A stretch of DNA of 15,213 nt from assembly GCA_036475545.1 (NCBI GenBank), contig JAZGAE010000046.1, positions 1 through 15,213 on the forward strand, written 5' to 3'. The stretch comes from JAZGAE01 sp036475545. Its GTDB lineage: Bacteria; Pseudomonadota; Alphaproteobacteria; DATDPM01. Position 1 is the stretch's first letter; every line of letters starts with the position of its first letter. A program made the position numbers and the translations under genes. This document shows, piece after piece, positions 13,108-15,213 of this stretch. The notes under the pieces were generated by a model. It had not been told where the DNA came from and did not search any database. It saw only the letters and a list, made by a program, of their open reading frames with translations.

Positions 13108-14643
13108 TCACCGGTAAAGCACGATCTCTTCTTTGACGAAGTCGTCCACCCCCGGGTCGAGCTTGGCTATAATTTCCAGCCAGATGTCGACGTCGCCTCC
13201 GTCGGGGATCGGTTCGGTGCTGAACACCTTGATCCACTCGGTCACGTTGACGTCCACCGCCGCGCCGGCGATGCCCTCCGTCTGACAGTCGATGATCGCC
13301 ACCACCAGGATCCGGCGGTCCAACCACTCCTCGGCGGGGCAGTCGAGTGGGTCGAGACAGGTTCCCCCCGGCAGGTTCGGATCGTTGAAGCAACTCGATC
13401 CGTCCCCCGAATCAGCGTCCTCGGCGGTGGGCGGCTGCGGCGGCGGCGGGTCCATTCCGCTCGGGATCCAGTTGTTGTCGATCTCGTACCGGTAGACCTG
13501 GTAGCGGGTCGGGACCCCGGTGGCGGGGTTTGCCGCTGGTCCCGCGTAGGCCAACCCGGGATGGTTCACTTCCCAGTAGTCCGCGAAGTTCCAAATTCCG
13601 TTGCCGAAACGGTCGTCTCCACTGATGCCGCCGTCCTGCGGAAAGCCCATCGCCTGGGGCAGCTCGTCCGGCGGCGGGGGAGGCGCCGGAACGACGTTGC
13701 AGGGGTCCGCGCTGATGGATCCCTTCCCCACGTGCTTGCCCGGGCGGTAGTTTTCGTTGCCCTTGATCCCGGGCTTGTGCATGGGCGGGTCGTAGATGTC
13801 GTGGCGGACGTTGAAACCGCGCTTCATCGCGGTCGCCTGCCCCGGGCGAATGTTCACCGTATCGTTGAAGCATGCCGTATCCAGGAGGTTGACCTGCGCG
13901 AACTTGTCGCGGATGCACTGGGTGCTGAAGCACTGCCCGGGCATCTCGAGAAGCCCGAAGTCCCCGGGCGCCCACTGGCCGCCTTGGGAACCCTCCCTGG
14001 CTTTCGCCAGAACCTGCTGGCCGGGAATGAAGGGGAAGGTGCCGGGCGGCGTGGTGCCGCCCTCGGCCGGGTTGCAGATCATGAGCCCGGGCGTGTTGCA
14101 GACGGCCGATTCCACGCCCGCCACCGCCATGGCGAAGAGGTCGGCGGAGTCCGGCGCCCCCGGGATGATGCGGATCAGCGTGTTCTTGAGGGTCGTGGTC
14201 TCGACGGTCGTCTCGCAGTAGTGGGCCAGCGTACCGTCCGTGGTGGCGTAGGGAAGAACGTCCGTCGCCGGATCGGTGAGCTGCATGGTGTCCGGCGGCA
14301 GCTCGTCGAAGAAGCGGACGTTGACGATCGCCGGCATCGATCCGCCGGCGCCGAAGGTCTGCTCGTTCGCGACCAACGCCCCCTGCTGCGCCGCCAGCGT
14401 GCCCCGGTCGATGGAGTCGGCTTCTTGGTCCAGTTCGCGCGCGCAGGCCATGGCCGCGGCGTCGGCGATGGCCTGCAGTTCGGTATCGAGCGTGTAGAGC
14501 CGGCCCAGGTCGACGGCAAGCGCCCCCACGCCGATCATCACGACGCTGATGATGGCGACGTAGGCGGCGACGGCGCCGCGTTCGTCGCCGAGCAACGCAC
14601 GCAGCGAGATCGCCTGTCCGATCGATCGCCGGTTAGGTCTCAT
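13108..14643 (-). CDS. tadG: TadG-like pilus protein with N-terminal Tad domain
   Basis: This 511-residue protein has a basic cytoplasmic start, one membrane helix at about 24-44, and the Tad/TadG N-terminal hallmark: AVDLGRLY (43-50) followed by LQAIADAAAMACAREL (56-71). The long exoplasmic part carries 12 cysteines in all and two proline runs (PAPPPPPDEL and DPPPPQPP). No clear von Willebrand factor A metal site was seen, so it belongs to the TadG-related proteins rather than the vWA-bearing subtype. TadG is a pseudopilin-like or envelope-spanning component of Tad biogenesis, role poorly defined. The ATG at 14643 lies 25 nt after the lipoprotein stop and is followed closely by the two TadE-type genes. 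Confidence 0.9.
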   Translation of the reverse strand: MRPNRRSIGQAISLRALLGDERGAVAAYVAIISVVMIGVGALAVDLGRLYTLDTELQAIADAAAMACARELDQEADSIDRGTLAAQQGALVANEQTFGAGGSMPAIVNVRFFDELPPDTMQLTDPATDVLPYATTDGTLAHYCETTVETTTLKNTLIRIIPGAPDSADLFAMAVAGVESAVCNTPGLMICNPAEGGTTPPGTFPFIPGQQVLAKAREGSQGGQWAPGDFGLLEMPGQCFSTQCIRDKFAQVNLLDTACFNDTVNIRPGQATAMKRGFNVRHDIYDPPMHKPGIKGNENYRPGKHVGKGSISADPCNVVPAPPPPPDELPQAMGFPQDGGISGDDRFGNGIWNFADYWEVNHPGLAYAGPAANPATGVPTRYQVYRYEIDNNWIPSGMDPPPPQPPTAEDADSGDGSSCFNDPNLPGGTCLDPLDCPAEEWLDRRILVVAIIDCQTEGIAGAAVDVNVTEWIKVFSTEPIPDGGDVDIWLEIIAKLDPGVDDFVKEEIVLYR

Positions 14644-14668
14644 GCCTCGATCCCATTCCTTCCCGTCA

Positions 14669-14953
14669 TCAACCGCCGCCGCCTCCCACCGTCGTGATGC
14701 GGAGCCGCTCCGGCTCGATCACCTTTCCGGTCTCGTACCGGTCGATGGCGAGCAACGCCCGCTTGCCGTGGAAGTCCGGCGCGCCGGCCGCGGCGTAGGC
14801 GGGCTGCGGATCGACCACCTGGGTCTCGAGGTTGTGGGCGCTCGCGGCGCCAAAACCCGGAGGCGGCGCGATCGGTCGGGCGTAGCGGCTCCCCTCGCAG
14901 GCTCCAAGCGTTACCGCCAGCGCAACAGCGCAGGTCATTAGAGTCAGTCTCAT
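14669..14953 (-). CDS. Small Tad-locus lipoprotein, CpaD-like position
   Basis: This 94-residue predicted lipoprotein has a hydrophobic leader at residues 3-15 and lipobox LGAC with the acylated cysteine at 19. A proline-rich piece follows (PIAPPPGFG), then the block HNLETQVVDPQPAYA (40-54), the block HGKRALLAIDRYETGKV (62-78), and a glycine tail. The QVVDP-PAYA and G-RA-AI-RY pattern resembles short lipoproteins found in other proteobacterial Tad loci, recalled from general knowledge and not searched. It occupies the place after the secretin where CpaD or RcpB often lies, so a secretin helper role is inferred. The ATG at 14953 was chosen because GGGGGAGG sits 6 nt upstream and the leader starts there; upstream in-frame starts would overlap cpaC. 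Confidence 0.82.
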   Translation of the reverse strand: MRLTLMTCAVALAVTLGACEGSRYARPIAPPPGFGAASAHNLETQVVDPQPAYAAAGAPDFHGKRALLAIDRYETGKVIEPERLRITTVGGGGG

Positions 14954-14959
14954 CTCCGG

Positions 14960-14967
14960 CCTCCCCC
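14960..14967 (-). promoter_or_regulatory. Ribosome binding site of the small Tad lipoprotein
   Basis: The minus strand reads GGGGGAGG, 6 nt before the ATG at 14953. It selects this start over earlier in-frame ATG codons and leaves a 47-nt gap to the secretin gene. Confidence 0.78.
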
Positions 14968-15000
14968 GGTTCAGATGGTGGTGTTTCATTCGATCACGTC

Positions 15001-15213
15001 TCATTTGATGATGTGCCCGTATTGCCCGGTAAGGCCACCGGAACGCGTGCCGAGGATATAACCCTCCCCGGTTCCTACCGGCCCTCGACCGGAGGACGGG
15101 TCCTCCAGGCGCCCGAAAAGGAACAGGTCCACGTCGCTGGGCGGGACGAAGTTGTCCACAGGCGTGGCGACCGTTCCCGCCATGACCGGCGTCACCAGCC
15201 GCGGCGTCACCAC
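15001..15213 (-). CDS. cpaC: 3' end of Tad secretin gene CpaC/RcpA (partial)
   Basis: Only the last 70 codons are in the window; the gene continues beyond the right edge. The segment VTPRLVTPV at the start is the closing beta-strand of the secretin domain, and VPPSDVDLFLFGRLED (residues 24-39 of the fragment) is the conserved tail seen in CpaC/RcpA secretins. The product forms the outer-membrane channel through which the Flp pilus exits. The remaining C-terminus is Gly-rich (GTRSGGLTGQYGHIIK). It is the first visible gene of the operon; the small lipoprotein follows after 47 nt. Confidence 0.9.
   Translation of the reverse strand: MVTPRLVTPVMAGTVATPVDNFVPPSDVDLFLFGRLEDPSSGRGPVGTGEGYILGTRSGGLTGQYGHIIK

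Noticed and set aside
12583..14697. A 704-codon open frame on the plus strand
   Set aside because: It is antisense to the TadG-like and TadE genes and low in recognisable motifs, while the minus-strand products have clear family signatures.

Overview
The window looks like chromosomal DNA from a GC-rich Alphaproteobacterium, probably Rhodospirillales-like. This rests on base composition, protein style and the arrangement of the Tad (Flp pilus) locus; no rRNA or other taxonomic marker is present. Its dominant content is most of a tight adherence (Tad/Cpa) pilus assembly operon on the minus strand, entering from the right edge (15213) and running leftward to 3558.

The Tad genes, in transcription order, are: the 3' end of the outer-membrane secretin cpaC, a 94-residue lipoprotein, a TadG-like minor pseudopilin, two TadE-type minor pseudopilins, cpaE/tadZ (ParA-like localisation protein), cpaF/tadA (secretion ATPase), tadB and tadC (inner-membrane platform), a 713-residue TPR lipoprotein with a C-terminal LytR_C domain (tadD-like), a second TPR lipoprotein overlapping it, and cpaA/tadV (prepilin peptidase). 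Gaps are 6 to 72 nt and one pair overlaps, so they are probably one transcript. The secretin, ATPase, platform pair, pseudopilins, peptidase and pilotin-like lipoproteins would together export and assemble Flp pili. The major pilin gene (flp) and cpaB are not here and would be expected beyond the right edge.

Left of the operon and convergent with it is an unrecognised four-helix membrane protein gene (2938-3438, plus strand). Across an AT-richer divergent region lies a 92-residue secreted cysteine-rich protein (2286-2564, minus). Next is a tRNA-Leu(CAA) gene with a clear sigma70-type promoter (plus), then a UDP-glucuronate decarboxylase (985-1947, minus) for nucleotide-sugar supply. A cluster of inverted repeats (715-937) follows, then a YqaA/DedA-type membrane protein gene (108-689, minus) whose 3' end has been tandemly duplicated just downstream (20-128).

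The Tad system itself is known. Less ordinary points are the TPR-linker-LytR_C architecture, the loss of both P-loop lysines in CpaE, the very small lipoprotein after the secretin, the cysteine-rich secreted peptide, and the two repeat structures near the left edge.
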